Shown piece by piece: positions 6,367-15,331 of a stretch of DNA of 58,306 bases. Made by a program: the position numbers and the translations under genes. Each line of letters starts with the position of its first letter. The first letter of the stretch is position 1. The notes below the pieces were generated by a model. That model searched no databases. It had not been told where the DNA came from and saw only the letters and a list, made by a program, of their open reading frames with translations. The DNA comes from Halochromatium glycolicum (GTDB taxonomy: Bacteria > Pseudomonadota > Gammaproteobacteria > Chromatiales > Chromatiaceae): positions 1 to 58,306 of the forward strand of contig NZ_NRSJ01000030.1 of NCBI RefSeq assembly GCF_016584085.1. Direction: 5' to 3'.

Positions 6367-7644
6367 TCAACCGAGCAGCTCGCTGAGCGGGATGAAGTCG
6401 ACCCGGTCGCCTTCCCGGATCGGCTCTCCCTCTGGGATGATCGCGAGGCCGTTGGCCCAGGTCAGCGAGCTGAGCGCGGCGGATGAGGTGCTGCGGAAGA
6501 CCTCGACGAGCGTCTGACCGTCGGCATCGATGCTCAGCCGCGCGCGCTGATAGTCGCGGCGTTTGACCGGCTTGCTGAGGCTGAAGCCGGCGCGCGCCGG
6601 GAGCGCTTGCGGCAGGCCGGCATCGCGCATACCCTGCAGGCGCTGGATGAAGGGGCGGGCGAAGAGCCCGAAGGTCACGAACAGCGAGACTGGGTTGCCG
6701 GGGCTGCCGATGAACGGCGTCTCGCCGATGCGCCCGAACGCGAACGGCTTGCCCGGTCGCATCGCGACGCGCCAGAGGTCGAGGCTGCCGAGGCGCTCGA
6801 CGGCCGGGCGGATATGATCCTCCTCGCCGACCGAGACGCCGCCGCTCGCGAGGACCAGGTCGGACTGTCCGGCGGCGTCGCGCAATGCCGCGACTGTGGC
6901 CTCGCGGTCGTCGGCGACGATGCCGAGGTCGATGACCTCGCAGCCGAGCGCCTGCAGCAGTGCGCGGAACAGGAAGCGGTTGGAGTTGTAGATCTGGCCT
7001 GGGCCGAGCGCCGTCCCCGGCATCACCAGCTCGTCGCCGGTCGCGAGGATCGCGACCTTGAGGCGCCGGTGGACGCGCAGCTCGGCGGCGCCGACACCGG
7101 CGGCCATCCCGAGATGCTGCGGCCCGAGCCGGGTGCCGGCGGCGAGGACCTCGGTGCCGGCCGTGAGCTCCTCGCCGCGCCGGCGGATGTTCGCGCCCGG
7201 TGTGATCTCGGCGCTGACGCGCACGGCGTCATCCTCCGGCTCGCAGACCTCCTGGACGACCACGGTATCGGCGCCCTCCGGCACCGGTGCGCCGGTGAAG
7301 ATGCGCGCGGCGGTTCCGGGCGCGAGCGGCGTGCCGCACTGGCCGGCCGGGATGCGCTGGCTGACCGGCAAGCGGCCGCCGTGGGCGGCGAGATCGTCGG
7401 CGCGCAGCGCATAGCCGTCCATCGCGCTATTGTCCCAATACGGTAGGTCGACGCCGCTCACGACGGGCTCGGCGAGGACGCGCCCGAGGCAGTCGGCGGT
7501 CGGCAGCGCTTCGGTTTCGTCGACGGGTCGCGCGTATCCGAGCAAGCGCTCAAGCGCCTGCTCGACGGTCAACGGTTTGTCCTGAGCAGCGGGTGTGCTC
7601 CCGCCGGCCGGCTCGGGCTCGCAGGAATTCGACGGCTCTGCCAT
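6367..7644 (-). CDS. moeA: Molybdopterin molybdenumtransferase MoeA
   Basis: A 425-residue enzyme that inserts molybdate into adenylylated molybdopterin. Visible signatures are DLPYWDNSAMDGYALRADD near the N terminus, the MPT-binding motif LASGGVSVGEEDHI, and FIGSPGNPVSLFV followed by the C-terminal domain IV. Length is normal for the family. The gene starts 6 bp after moaB, so the two are co-transcribed, and is followed 149 bp later by moaD. The gap 6218-6366 holds nothing I recognise. Confidence 0.95.
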   Translation of the reverse strand: MAEPSNSCEPEPAGGSTPAAQDKPLTVEQALERLLGYARPVDETEALPTADCLGRVLAEPVVSGVDLPYWDNSAMDGYALRADDLAAHGGRLPVSQRIPAGQCGTPLAPGTAARIFTGAPVPEGADTVVVQEVCEPEDDAVRVSAEITPGANIRRRGEELTAGTEVLAAGTRLGPQHLGMAAGVGAAELRVHRRLKVAILATGDELVMPGTALGPGQIYNSNRFLFRALLQALGCEVIDLGIVADDREATVAALRDAAGQSDLVLASGGVSVGEEDHIRPAVERLGSLDLWRVAMRPGKPFAFGRIGETPFIGSPGNPVSLFVTFGLFARPFIQRLQGMRDAGLPQALPARAGFSLSKPVKRRDYQRARLSIDADGQTLVEVFRSTSSAALSSLTWANGLAIIPEGEPIREGDRVDFIPLSELLG

Positions 7645-7650
7645 CGGTGC

Positions 7651-8181
7651 TTACTGCTCGTTGAAGCGCGCGATCAGCTGCGCGAAGTTGCAGGGGCGGG
7701 TGCGGCTGTCGAGCTGCGGCCCCAGGATCTGATCCCAGGCCGTGCGGCAGGCGCCGGTCGAGCCGGGGAGGCAGAAGAGCAGGGTGCCGTTGGCGATGCC
7801 GGCGATCGCGCGCGACTGCACCGTCGACGCGCCGATCTCCTGAAACGAGATCTGCCGGAACAGCTCGCCGAAGCCCTCGATGGTCTTGTCGAACAGCGGC
7901 GCGATGGCCTCCGGGGTGCTGTCGCGGCCGGTGATCCCGGTGCCGCCGGTGCTGAGCACGACGCGGACATCGGGGTCGGCGATCCAGCGCGAGAACAACG
8001 CGCGCAGCTGGTAGACGTCATCCTTGCAGATGACCTGCTCGACCAGCGTATGGCCGGCGGATTCGAGCTTGTCGCGCAGCAGGCTGCCTGAGGTGTCGTT
8101 GACCTCGGTGCGGCTGTCCGAGACCGTGGTCACCGCGATCGGCAGCGGCATGAATGGGGCGTCGTCAGGGGTTCGGCTCAT
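7651..8181 (-). CDS. moaB: Molybdenum cofactor biosynthesis protein MoaB
   Basis: A 176-residue MoaB/MogA-fold protein that adenylylates molybdopterin or acts in a related step. The nucleotide and MPT-binding loop is [20 protein letters not shown]; other conserved stretches are [14 protein letters not shown] and [17 protein letters not shown]. First gene of the moaB-moeA-moaD operon, transcribed leftwards from the repeat-bearing intergenic region at 8182-8577. Confidence 0.94.
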   Translation of the reverse strand: MSRTPDDAPFMPLPIAVTTVSDSRTEVNDTSGSLLRDKLESAGHTLVEQVICKDDVYQLRALFSRWIADPDVRVVLSTGGTGITGRDSTPEAIAPLFDKTIEGFGELFRQISFQEIGASTVQSRAIAGIANGTLLFCLPGSTGACRTAWDQILGPQLDSRTRPCNFAQLIARFNEQ

Positions 8182-8272
8182 CAGGTTCAGATCCGATTCA
8201 ATCGTCGGTTCCCAATGATATGGTCAGTCTTGGACCTCGCTGCAACCCTTGAAGAGAGGGCGAGAGCAGTCT

Positions 8273-8435
8273 TTAGGCGATTTCTGTCAAGGCTCATACC
8301 GCCTTGCTGGTCTTTTCGCTCGCCTTCTTCGTCGCGCCGCCGGTCACATAGCCCGGCTATGCTCCCGGCGACGCTCCTCGAAGGCAAACGACAATCCTGC
8401 GCAATTCGGTACGAGCTTTTCCGGCAATCGCCTTA
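8273..8435 (+). repeat. 163-bp foldback element, copy A
   Basis: Nearly identical (two differences seen by eye) to the reverse complement of 28248-28410. The whole unit is an imperfect palindrome about a centre near 8354 (CATAGCC/CGGCTATG), with ends TTAGGCGATT and AATCGCCTTA. The remainder of the gap 8182-8577 between moaB and dgkA holds no gene I can support. Confidence 0.88.
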
Positions 8436-8577
8436 GCGGTCTGGTGAGGGTTCGGCGATCCAGTTTCGGCAGGCTGATTTTGGGCACACGGAATTGCCGA
8501 TCCGTATCGACCCCGTCCAGTCGAGGTTGCGGAAGGGCATTCCTGAAGATCGGGTGTCGCAGCAGCGTTGTGTGGAT

Positions 8578-8949
8578 CTACACCCAGCGCGGGATCAGGA
8601 TCAAGCCCCAGATCACGGCGGCGAAGGTGATGCTCATGAAGACCGCGGCAGAGGCGATATCCTTGGCGCGAGCCGACAACTCATTGCGCTCGAGGCCGAC
8701 GCGATCGACATTGGCCTCGATCGCCGAGTTGAGCAGCTCAACGACCGGGACCAGCAGCAGGCTGCCGACCAGCAGCGCCCGCTCGACCGGGGAGGTGCCC
8801 AACCAGAGGCCGAGGGGGATCAGCGGGATGAGCGCGAGAACCTCCTGGCGAAACGCCTCCTCGAGCTCATAACAGGCCTTGAAGCCCTTCATCGAGTAGC
8901 CGAACGCATAGATGATGCGGCGCCATCCCTTGACGTTGTAGTTGGCCAT
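8578..8949 (-). CDS. dgkA: Diacylglycerol kinase DgkA
   Basis: A 123-residue integral membrane kinase that phosphorylates diacylglycerol in the inner membrane, recycling lipid from membrane-derived glycan synthesis. Family features are RRIIYAFGYSMKGFKACY, the EEAFRQE motif on the first surface helix, three transmembrane segments, and the catalytic ELLNSAIE region with NELSARAKDIASAAV. I start at 8949 because the reading frame upstream runs through the 14-bp tandem repeats. The gene lies downstream of gcvPB in the same direction, 199 bp away. Confidence 0.94.
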   Translation of the reverse strand: MANYNVKGWRRIIYAFGYSMKGFKACYELEEAFRQEVLALIPLIPLGLWLGTSPVERALLVGSLLLVPVVELLNSAIEANVDRVGLERNELSARAKDIASAAVFMSITFAAVIWGLILIPRWV

Positions 8950-9010
8950 GACGGTCCTTGTTCCTCTGTGCTGAGTCGGTTGTGCGCGAATCCGGGCGGC
9001 CGGATGATCG

Positions 9011-9122
9011 GGGCGAGCGAATCCGGGCGAGCGAATCCGGGCGAGCGAATCCGGGCGAGCGAATCCGGGCGAGCGAATCCGGGCGAGCGAATCCGGGCGA
9101 GCTAATCTGGGCGAACTAATCG
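9011..9122. repeat. 14-bp tandem repeat, eight units
   Basis: Six perfect copies of GGGCGAGCGAATCC (9011-9094) are followed by two decayed copies (GGGCGAGCTAATCT and GGGCGAACTAATCG). The period is not a multiple of three, so it does not encode a repeated peptide in one frame. It lies between gcvPB and dgkA. Confidence 0.95.
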
Positions 9123-9148
9123 GGGCGGAGGGGGCTCGACAGACTCGC

Positions 9149-10633
9149 TCAGGCCCCCTGGCTTGTCGGTTGGCTTGCCGGTTGGCTTGCTGGTTTCCAG
9201 GCAACGTCGAGCTGGCGCGCTGCCCGGACGTCATCGAGCCGCCGCAACGGCAGCGTATAGGGCGCCCCTTTGACCTTCTCCGGCGTCTCCTCGGCCTCTT
9301 TGCGAATCTGCGTCATCGCCTCGACGAAGCCGTCGAGCGCCTCCTTGGGCTCGGTCTCGGTCGGCTCGATCAGCAGGCACTCGGGCACGAGCAGCGGGAA
9401 ATAGGTGGTCGGCGCGTGGTAGCCGAAGTCGAGCAGACGCTTAGCGAAGTCCATCGCGTTGACGCCGTAGGTCTTCGCCTCCTGCTTCAGCGTGATGATG
9501 AACTCATGGCTGGCACGCCGCTCCGGATAGGCGGCTTGGAAGCCGGCCTCCTGCAGCCGCTTGAGCAGGTAGTTCGCGTTCAGGGTCGCGAACTCCGAGA
9601 CCCGGCGCATCCCTTCGGCGCCGAGCATCCGGGCATAGATGTAGGCGCGCAGCAGGATGCCCATGTTGCCGCCGAACGCGGTCATCCGGCCGATGGTCTC
9701 GGGGCGGTCGTCCTCGTCCAGCCAGCGGTAGCTGTCGCCGTCCTGCTCGACCAACGGGATCGGCAGGTAGGGTTCGAGACGCTTCGAGACGCCGACCGGT
9801 CCGGCCCCGGGCCCGCCGCCGCCGTGTGGCGTCGAGAAGGTCTTGTGCAGGTTCATGTGGATGACGTCGAAGCCCATGTCACCCGGACGGACCTTGCCGA
9901 GGATCGCGTTCAGGTTGGCGCCGTCGTAGTAGAGCAGGCCGCCGGCCTCGTGTACGGTCTCAGCGATCGCCTGGATGTTGCGGTCGAAGACGCCCACCGT
10001 GCTCGGGTTGGTGAGCATGATGCCGGCGGTCTGCGGTCCGACCGCGTCGCGCAGCGCCGCGATATCGACGTCGCCATTGCTGCCGGTCGGGGCCTCGCGG
10101 ACCTTGAACCCGGCCATGATCGCCGACGCCGGGTTGGTGCCGTGTGCAGCATCCGGGACCAGGATCTCGCGGCGCTCGTGGTCGCCGCGCGCATCGTGGT
10201 AGGCGCGGATCATCATCACGCCGGCCAGCTCGCCCTGGGCGCCAGCGGCCGGCGCCAGCGAGACCGCGTGCATCCCGGTGACGATCTTCAGCATGTCCTG
10301 AAGCTCGTACAGGCAGGCCATGATGCCTTGGCTGTGGCTCTCCGGTGCTGCCGGATGGCGCGCCAGGAAGCCCGGCAGCGAGGCCAGGCTGTTACAGGCG
10401 CGCGGGTTGTACTTCATCGTGCACGAGCCGAGCGGATAGAAGTTGGTGTCGATCGAGAAGTTCTGCTGCGACAGGCGGGTGTAGTGACGCACCGCCTGCA
10501 GCTCCGAGACCTCGGGCAGTGCGGCGCGCTGCTTGCGGCGCAGTGCTGTTGGGAGGTCGCTGCTGTCGGCGGTCGTGAGCGGCGCCTGCGCGGTCGCGCG
10601 GCGGCCGGGACGAGATTGTTCGTGGATCAGCAT
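9149..10633 (-). CDS. gcvPB: Glycine dehydrogenase (decarboxylating) subunit 2
   Basis: A 494-residue P-protein beta subunit. The pyridoxal-phosphate lysine is in [18 protein letters not shown], preceded by [10 protein letters not shown]; the N-terminal section has [20 protein letters not shown]. With GcvPA it decarboxylates glycine and loads the aminomethyl group on lipoyl-GcvH. The last residues ([14 protein letters not shown]) come from a short imperfect DNA repeat at 9163-9197 and look like a non-conserved tail. The two-subunit form of the P-protein is one of the known variants. Last gcv gene of the riboswitch-controlled operon. Confidence 0.95.
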   Translation of the reverse strand: MLIHEQSRPGRRATAQAPLTTADSSDLPTALRRKQRAALPEVSELQAVRHYTRLSQQNFSIDTNFYPLGSCTMKYNPRACNSLASLPGFLARHPAAPESHSQGIMACLYELQDMLKIVTGMHAVSLAPAAGAQGELAGVMMIRAYHDARGDHERREILVPDAAHGTNPASAIMAGFKVREAPTGSNGDVDIAALRDAVGPQTAGIMLTNPSTVGVFDRNIQAIAETVHEAGGLLYYDGANLNAILGKVRPGDMGFDVIHMNLHKTFSTPHGGGGPGAGPVGVSKRLEPYLPIPLVEQDGDSYRWLDEDDRPETIGRMTAFGGNMGILLRAYIYARMLGAEGMRRVSEFATLNANYLLKRLQEAGFQAAYPERRASHEFIITLKQEAKTYGVNAMDFAKRLLDFGYHAPTTYFPLLVPECLLIEPTETEPKEALDGFVEAMTQIRKEAEETPEKVKGAPYTLPLRRLDDVRAARQLDVAWKPASQPASQPTSQGA

Positions 10634-10678
10634 GGCGGGGTCCTGTGCGGCGGGGAGGGTGGCTGAGAGAGGGCTGTC

Positions 10679-12052
10679 TCAGGCGGCGTCTGCGATCGCC
10701 AGTGCGCGCGCCATCGCCTCGCGGTAGGCGGCGATATCGGCATCGGTGCGCAGCTCGGTCGCGCAGACCAGCAGTGCCGGATCGAGCTCGGGATACTCGC
10801 GGCCGAGGTCGAAGCCGCCGAGGATGTCGTTGGCGGCCAGATCGCTGAGGATATTCGCGGCGGGCGCCGGCAGTCGCAGCGCCCGCTCATGGAAGGCCGG
10901 GGCATCGAACAGGGGCTCGACGCCGTTGATCTCGCACAGCGAGTCGGCCAACCGGCTGGTATTAGCGTGACAGGCGGCGGCGACGCGCTCCAGCCCTTCG
11001 GCGCCGAGGATCGACATGTGGATGGTCGCGGCCGTGACCAACAGCCCCTGATTGGTGCAGATGTTCGATGTCGCCTTGGAACGCCGGATATGCTGCTCGC
11101 GCGCCTGCAGCGTCAGCGTGTAGCCGACCTTGCCGTCGGCGTCCAAGGTCTTGCCGGCGATACGTCCCGGCAGCTGACGGATCTGGGCCTGTGTACAGCA
11201 CAGGAAGCCGAGATAGGGGCCGCCTGAGGCGAGCGGCATCCCGAGCGGCTGGCCTTCGCCACAGGCGATGTCTGCGCCTTCGCTACCCCAGTCGCCAGGC
11301 GGCGACAGCAACGCGAGCGCAACCGGATTGACCACGCCGATCACCAGCGCGTCTCGGGCATGCGCCCAGTCGGTCAAGGCGTCGACGTCCTCGAGCACGC
11401 CGAAGAAGTTGGGCTGCGGGATCACTAGGGCCGCGAACGGCTCATCGCCGGCGGCCTCGCAATCGGCGACTCGGGTCTGGCCGGTGCGGTGGTCGAAGTC
11501 GACCTCGACCAGCTCGATGCCCTGATGCCTGACGATGCTGCGCACGGTCCGCCGATAGAACGGGTGCACGCTGCGCGGCATCAGCACGCGCGCGTTCTTG
11601 ACCTTGCGGTTCGCACGTACCGCCATCAGCACCGCCTCGGCCAGCGCCGAGGCGCCGTCGTAGAGCGATGCGTTGGAGACATCGAGCCCGGTCAGCGCGG
11701 TCATCATCGACTGAAACTCATAGAGCACCTGCAATGTGCCCTGACTGGCCTCGGCCTGGTAGGGCGTGTAGGCGCTATAGAATTCCCCGCGCGTGGTGAT
11801 CTGCCACACGGCGGCCGGGATATGGTGATCATAGGCGCCGGCCCCGATGAAGCAGAGCGCTTGCCCGTCCTCCCGGGCGCGTGCTTGGAGGAGCTGCGCG
11901 ACCTCCATCTCGCTGAGTCCGTCCGGGATGCCCTCGAGCCCTTTGGCCCGGAGCTCGGTTGGGATCTCGTCGAAGAGATCATCGATGCGCTCGACACCGA
12001 TGGCGTCGAGCATGCCGGCGATGTCGTCGTCGGTGTGCGGGATGAAGGGCAT
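10679..12052 (-). CDS. gcvPA: Glycine dehydrogenase (decarboxylating) subunit 1
   Basis: A 457-residue P-protein alpha subunit, beginning [20 protein letters not shown]. Conserved stretches include [33 protein letters not shown] and the ICTNQGL motif. It pairs with GcvPB to form the active P-protein. A longer reading frame extends upstream to 12370, but that extension would translate the 83-bp foldback repeat and part of gcvH in another frame, so ATG 12052 is chosen. It follows gcvH by 184 bp, more than half of which is repeat. Confidence 0.95.
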   Translation of the reverse strand: MPFIPHTDDDIAGMLDAIGVERIDDLFDEIPTELRAKGLEGIPDGLSEMEVAQLLQARAREDGQALCFIGAGAYDHHIPAAVWQITTRGEFYSAYTPYQAEASQGTLQVLYEFQSMMTALTGLDVSNASLYDGASALAEAVLMAVRANRKVKNARVLMPRSVHPFYRRTVRSIVRHQGIELVEVDFDHRTGQTRVADCEAAGDEPFAALVIPQPNFFGVLEDVDALTDWAHARDALVIGVVNPVALALLSPPGDWGSEGADIACGEGQPLGMPLASGGPYLGFLCCTQAQIRQLPGRIAGKTLDADGKVGYTLTLQAREQHIRRSKATSNICTNQGLLVTAATIHMSILGAEGLERVAAACHANTSRLADSLCEINGVEPLFDAPAFHERALRLPAPAANILSDLAANDILGGFDLGREYPELDPALLVCATELRTDADIAAYREAMARALAIADAA

Positions 12053-12156
12053 GGTATTGGGTCCGTGCTGTTGCAGGTTGCCCGCAGCGACGGGCAGAAA
12101 AGCCTCAGGGCGGCGCGATCGGCGCCGCTTGAGCTGAGATTGATTGGCGCGGCGGC

Positions 12157-12239
12157 TTAGTGGCTGTCCATTTTCTACTTCCCGATGATCGCCCAGCGCT
12201 GGCCCGTAAATCGGGAAGAAGTTGATGGACAGCTTCTTA
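12157..12239 (-). repeat. 83-bp foldback element, copy A, inside the gcv operon
   Basis: CTGTCCAT...TTCCCGAT pairs with ATCGGGAA...ATGGACAG around a loop that itself contains CCAGCGCTGG. A second copy in the opposite orientation lies at 56991-57073. The end of the element at 12237-12239 coincides with the gcvH stop codon (TAA on the minus strand). Confidence 0.85.
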
Positions 12240-12626
12240 GCCTTCGTCGGCGAGCACCTGCTCGTAGGCGCCGGCATCGAGTAGGTTGTCGAGCTCGGAG
12301 GGGTCGGACAGCTTGAGCTGGTAGATCCAACCCTCGCCGTAGGCGTCCTCGTTGATGGTCTCAGGCGCACCGTCGAGCGCCTCGTTGGCGGCGGTCACCT
12401 CGCCCCCGACAGGGCTGTAGATGTCGGAGGCGGCCTTGACCGATTCCACCACCGCGCAGGCATCCTTGGCCGCGAGCTGCTTGCCGACCTCCGGGAGCTC
12501 GACGAACACCAGGTCTCCTAGCGCGTCCTGGGCATGGTCGGTGATGCCGACGGTGACGGTTCCGTCGCCGTTGTCCTTCACCCATTCGTGCGATTCGGTG
12601 TATTTGAGCTCGGTTGGGATGGTCAT
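12237..12626 (-). CDS. gcvH: Glycine cleavage system H protein
   Basis: A 129-residue lipoyl carrier that shuttles the aminomethyl group between the P, T and L proteins. The lipoylated lysine is in [16 protein letters not shown]; the N terminus has YTESHEWV. Length is normal. It lies between gcvT and gcvPA. Its TAA stop is the last triplet of the 83-bp foldback repeat, so the repeat sits directly against, or contributes, the end of the gene. Confidence 0.96.
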   Translation of the reverse strand: MTIPTELKYTESHEWVKDNGDGTVTVGITDHAQDALGDLVFVELPEVGKQLAAKDACAVVESVKAASDIYSPVGGEVTAANEALDGAPETINEDAYGEGWIYQLKLSDPSELDNLLDAGAYEQVLADEG

Positions 12627-12782
12627 CGAAGGCCTCCTGAGTTGACGCGTTCAGTCGACGCACTGGTCGTTTGCGATGCGGCTCGGAGCCATCGCAGCTC
12701 GAGCCAGTTGGGTGTGGGTTGTGACAGCGATGCCGTGAAAGGGTGCTGACGAGCGGTGCGGGGTGCCGGCGCGGTGGGCGCG

Positions 12783-13874
12783 TCAAAGCGTGATCTGCGC
12801 TGCCCCATTGCGCACGAAAGGTGGCTTGACCACGCGCGCCGGCACCGCCTTGCCGCGGATCTCGACCGCGCAGTCATCGCCGACCGCGGGCTCGATGCGC
12901 GCGAGCGCGATGCTGCGCTGCAGCGTCGGCGAGAATCCACCGGAGGTCACCTCGCCCATGGCTCGTCCCTCGACGACGACCGGCTGGTGGCTCCTGAGGA
13001 CGCCGCGGCCGGTCAGCAACAGGCCGACGAAACGCTGCAGGTCGCCGCGCTCGCGCTGGGCCTCGAGCGCGGCGCGACCGATGAAATCGCGCTCCTTCGG
13101 ATCGAACGCGACCGTCCAGCCGAGACCGGACTCGAGTGGCCCGATCTCCTCTGTCATGTCTTGGCCGTAGAGGTTCATTCCGGCCTCCAGACGCAGGGTG
13201 TCGCGCGCGCCAAGCCCGCAGGGGGTGACGCCGGCGTCAAGCAGGGCAGTCCAGAAGGTGGCAGCCTGCCCGGCCGGCAGCATGATCTCGAAGCCGTCCT
13301 CGCCGGTGTAGCCGGTCCGACCGACGAACCAATGATCGTCCTCGGCGGCGAAGAACGGCTTCAGCGCCATCGCAGGCTCGCGCAGCGCGGGCGGAAGCAA
13401 CGGCTCGGCCTTCGTCCGCGCATCGGGGCCCTGTACGGCGAGCATCGCCAGGTCCTGCCGGGGGGGCAGTGAGACCTCGAAGCCCTGCGCCTGCTCCTGC
13501 ATCCAGGCGATGTCCTTCTCGGCGGTGGCGGCATTGACGACGGCGCGATACCGCTCCGGACCGCGGTAGTAGCAGATGAGGTCGTCGATGACCCCGCCCT
13601 CGGGGTTCAGCATGCAGCTGTAGAGGGCCTTGCCGGGTTGTTTGAGCTTGGCGACGTCGTTGGCGAGCAGTCGGCGCAGAAAGGGGAGAGCATCGGCGCC
13701 CTCGATATCGACCGGACGCATGTGGGAGACATCGAAGACACCGCTGTGCTCGCGCACGGCATGGTGCTCGTCGATCTGCGATCCATAATGCAGCGGCATG
13801 TCCCAGCCGCCGAAGGGGACGATCCGAGCGCCTAAACGCTCATGCTCGGCAAAGAGGGGTGTTCTGGAACCCAT
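12783..13874 (-). CDS. gcvT: Aminomethyltransferase GcvT (T protein)
   Basis: A 363-residue tetrahydrofolate-dependent aminomethyltransferase that releases ammonia and makes methylene-THF from the H-protein-bound aminomethyl group. Signatures are [41 protein letters not shown] and [13 protein letters not shown]. First gene of the gcv operon, starting about 86 bp after the tandem glycine riboswitch. No gcvL-type dihydrolipoamide dehydrogenase is in this operon, as is common, since it is shared with other complexes. Confidence 0.96.
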   Translation of the reverse strand: MGSRTPLFAEHERLGARIVPFGGWDMPLHYGSQIDEHHAVREHSGVFDVSHMRPVDIEGADALPFLRRLLANDVAKLKQPGKALYSCMLNPEGGVIDDLICYYRGPERYRAVVNAATAEKDIAWMQEQAQGFEVSLPPRQDLAMLAVQGPDARTKAEPLLPPALREPAMALKPFFAAEDDHWFVGRTGYTGEDGFEIMLPAGQAATFWTALLDAGVTPCGLGARDTLRLEAGMNLYGQDMTEEIGPLESGLGWTVAFDPKERDFIGRAALEAQRERGDLQRFVGLLLTGRGVLRSHQPVVVEGRAMGEVTSGGFSPTLQRSIALARIEPAVGDDCAVEIRGKAVPARVVKPPFVRNGAAQITL

Positions 13875-13960
13875 GCGGCACTCCGGTTGGCGGCCGCTGT
13901 AATGCTTTGACGGCGCGCGTTAAGACAAACAGGCAAGCGCGTCAGCCGTTGCTGATCGCG

Positions 13961-14177
13961 CCGCCCCTCTGTCCTGAACCTGAGAGTTTGCGTCGAGGGC
14001 CAAGCTGCTCCGCGGCTCGCGGAGGGGATTGGTCTTACGAGCGCTGCCCCGTCGGTGGACCGCTGTTGCGGCCGCTCTCCAGAGTCGGTGTCGGTCCCGC
14101 AGTCCTTTTGCCTGAGCGATTCCGGGCGGTGTTGCGCCTTCGGCGCTGGTCCTGAAGACCAGTCTCTCCCACGGGAC
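13961..14177 (-). ncRNA. Tandem glycine riboswitch upstream of gcvT
   Basis: Read on the minus strand, the leader begins CCCGTGGGAGAGACTGG, runs through GCCGAAGGCGCAAC and TCAGGCAAAAGGAC of a first aptamer, then CTCTGGAGAG, then a second aptamer with CACCGACGGGGC and AACTCTCAGGTTCAGGACAG. These are the conserved cores of the two cooperative glycine aptamers. Position immediately before gcvT fits glycine-induced expression of the cleavage operon. Boundaries are approximate. Confidence 0.93.
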
Positions 14178-14541
14178 TCTAACCTGAAGACATTACTATA
14201 ACTGCACTAAGGCCCAGTTCCAAGGTCGTTTCGTCAAACGTCTCTTCCATTCGCGAGCACTGAAATCCACTCGGAAGCCTCCTGTTGCGCACAACGCATC
14301 TGTGGAAGGCGGAGATCTACCTTCCAGGCAATGAAGGTGGCGTTGAAGGCCCTGTCGCTGCCTTCGGGGCCATAATATCGCCACCCGCCCTGGTTCCCGG
14401 ACAGACTGAGCCCATCGGTGCTGACTGTTCCGGCGCTTTCTGTCCGGCGATCAGGCGGAATGGCTATACTCAACGCCCCGAAACGGCGTCTTGTTTGCGT
14501 TCCTTGGGCTACGCTTGGGCTACGCTTGGGTTACGCTTAGT
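14178..14541. other. Intergenic stretch with a foldback repeat, no confident gene
   Basis: Between the riboswitch and the zinc-ribbon gene. It holds family C repeat copy 1 (14382-14464) and, at 14500-14545, a run of degenerate 10-bp units based on CTTGGGCTAC. On the minus strand 14234-14473 is open for 79 codons, but its first third is the repeat and I recognise nothing in the rest; it could be a remnant. Confidence 0.5.
14382..14464 (+). repeat. 82-bp foldback element (family C), copy 1
   Basis: Starts CACCCGCCCTGG and ends CAGGCGGAATGGC. CCGGACAG near the left pairs with CTGTCCGG near the right, and the outer GCCCTGG/CAGGC also pair, so the unit folds over its full length. The same sequence recurs at 38526-38608 and 42293-42373. 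Confidence 0.88.
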
Positions 14542-15078
14542 TTACTCTTGGGCTGTCTTGCTGGCCGGTATCCGGCGAAAGCTGAGACCGCCGCATTCGG
14601 CACAGGCCGGAATCCGCCCGGCGCGGGTGAAGCGGGTCTCGGCCCCGCAGCGATCGCAGACGAGTGTGCCGGGACCGGTGATCTGGCCGGCCTGATAGAG
14701 TGACGCCTGGCGGGCTCGCTCCGACCACTGCTCCAACTGCAGGCGGGTCTGATCGGCGACGCTGGTGAAGGCATCGAGGATGCGCTGCTCGATCAATTCC
14801 AGGTCGAATCGCCACCAGGCGCGTAGGTCCTCGCCGGTCTCGGCGAGATAGTGGGCAGCGTCTTCGATGTCGCGCTCGACGTAGTCGGCGATCTTATGGG
14901 CTTCCTCGCGGGTCAATTCACCGAGCTCGACCATGTGGTCGCGGGCCTTATCGATCATCGCGCGCAGTTTGGGGGTCGCCTCCTCGGCATCGTTCACCGC
15001 ATCGCGTGCGTGCTCGAGCATCTGTTCGTAGGCTTGGACCAGTCGGTCCTCGGACGCGGGTTTCTGTTCTCTCTTCAT
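14542..15078 (-). CDS. Zinc-ribbon protein of the DUF1451/YbeL family
   Basis: A 178-residue protein with a long helical, acidic N-terminal part (residues 1-130) and a C-terminal rubredoxin-like zinc ribbon: CDRC (LVCDRCGAETRF) and CAEC (IPACAECGGLSFRR). This is the YbeL-type DUF1451 architecture, of unknown function. As in E. coli, where ybeL lies beside leuS, the gene is divergent from leuS, which supports orthology. The 15079-15331 gap between the two should contain both promoters, but I see no clear boxes. Confidence 0.85.
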   Translation of the reverse strand: MKREQKPASEDRLVQAYEQMLEHARDAVNDAEEATPKLRAMIDKARDHMVELGELTREEAHKIADYVERDIEDAAHYLAETGEDLRAWWRFDLELIEQRILDAFTSVADQTRLQLEQWSERARQASLYQAGQITGPGTLVCDRCGAETRFTRAGRIPACAECGGLSFRRIPASKTAQE

Positions 15079-15331
15079 GCTCGGTCTTCCTGGCTGTTGG
15101 GTCTCGGTAGCAACCCGAGGCCCCTCGATCTGGCCCGCTGACCCGTATCGGGCGGTTCAGCACTGAGGCGGCGGCCGCGAGCCTGTCTCCACTCTAGATT
15201 CTGGCCCATGCGCCCAAAAGCGCAAGCGCGCGCCGCGGTGCGGTTCGCGGCCAGATACGGGCTTGCGTTATCCTGAGCGCCTGTCGCTCCAGCCCCTTTA
15301 TCGCTTCACCCACCTGAGCAGCCCGTTCACC

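Noticed and set aside
9011..9122. CRISPR array
   Set aside because: Units are directly abutting without spacers, so this is a simple tandem repeat; no cas gene is present. The same reasoning applies to 56620-56889.
8950..9234. N-terminal extension of DgkA of about 95 residues
   Set aside because: It would translate the 14-bp tandem repeat and the gcvPB end in another frame; the known DgkA start is at 8949.
12053..12370. N-terminal extension of GcvPA to 12370
   Set aside because: It passes through the foldback element and antisense-phase gcvH sequence and has no homology.
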